From the NCBI RefSeq assembly GCF_902806685.2, contig NC_048545.1:6125852-6189851 (forward strand): a DNA stretch of 64,000 nt. Reading direction: 5' to 3'. The notes below the pieces were generated by a model. It was given only the letters and a program-made list of their open reading frames with translations, did not search any database and was not told the origin of the DNA. This DNA comes from Maniola hyperantus. Taxonomy: Eukaryota > Arthropoda > Insecta > Lepidoptera > Nymphalidae. Of this stretch, positions 63,904 to 64,000 are shown piece by piece. Position 1 is the first letter of the stretch; every line of letters begins with the position of its first letter. The position numbers were made by a program, and so were the translations under genes.

Positions 63904-64000
63904 ATTTTGGTAATTTAATTTATTTTAGTTTCTATTTAATTTTAGAAAAAATTAAGAAGAAGAAAGAATTAAATTCTTATTTATTTAGAATTAGCCTAGC

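Noticed and set aside
1..64000. Homeobox exons of abd-A or Abd-B
   Set aside because: Looked for homeodomain signatures (for example the WFQNRR motif) in the translated frames and none was seen, so the Hox genes are placed outside the window.

Overview
The window is noncoding DNA from a moth or butterfly. Three things point there: lepidopteran-type dispersed repeats, very dense TAGG/CCTA tetranucleotide tracts, and an AT-rich background. No protein gene can be recognised in the 64 kb. The longest open frames come from simple repeats or transposon debris.

The landmark is the Hox-cluster microRNA locus mir-iab-4/mir-iab-8 at 21878-21960. As I recall the insect sequences, both mature iab-4 arms are present base for base on the + strand. 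The same hairpin read on the - strand gives both iab-8 arms. In insects this locus lies between abd-A and Abd-B, so I read the window as the abd-A/Abd-B intergenic (infra-abdominal) region. In Drosophila iab-4 is transcribed against the Hox genes and iab-8 with them. If that order holds here, abd-A lies beyond the left edge and Abd-B beyond the right edge, both on the - strand (inference).

A spliced iab-4 host transcript can be drawn from the sequence. It has a CpG-rich first exon ending in a strong donor at 20987/20988, a 43-base exon at 21659-21701, and a third exon from 21847 that carries the hairpin 31 bases after the acceptor. Intron 2 has a perfect TACTAAC branch site. The joined exons have no ATG-initiated frame of note, so the host looks noncoding.

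Layout: 1-12.2 kb is AT-rich DNA with Helitron-like fragments, a LINE tail and a CACCG minisatellite. 12.25-13.74 kb is a terminal-inverted-repeat element holding an inserted LINE 3' end. 14-20 kb holds tetramer-rich DNA, Helitron-like and SINE copies and a GC-rich repeat. 20.8-22.3 kb is the iab-4 locus. 22.9-29.2 kb is a transposon-dense block. 29-54 kb alternates transposons with repeat-poor islands that contain posterior-Hox/Caudal-type motifs and are the best enhancer candidates. 54-62 kb is again dense in tetramers and repeats, with a CTCF-like motif pair and a promoter-like stretch near 59.1-59.4 kb. 62-63.2 kb is a foldback element and a 40-base minisatellite of about 16 units.

Two unassigned candidate exons are reported at low confidence: 38023-38179 (-) and 53118-53302 (+).
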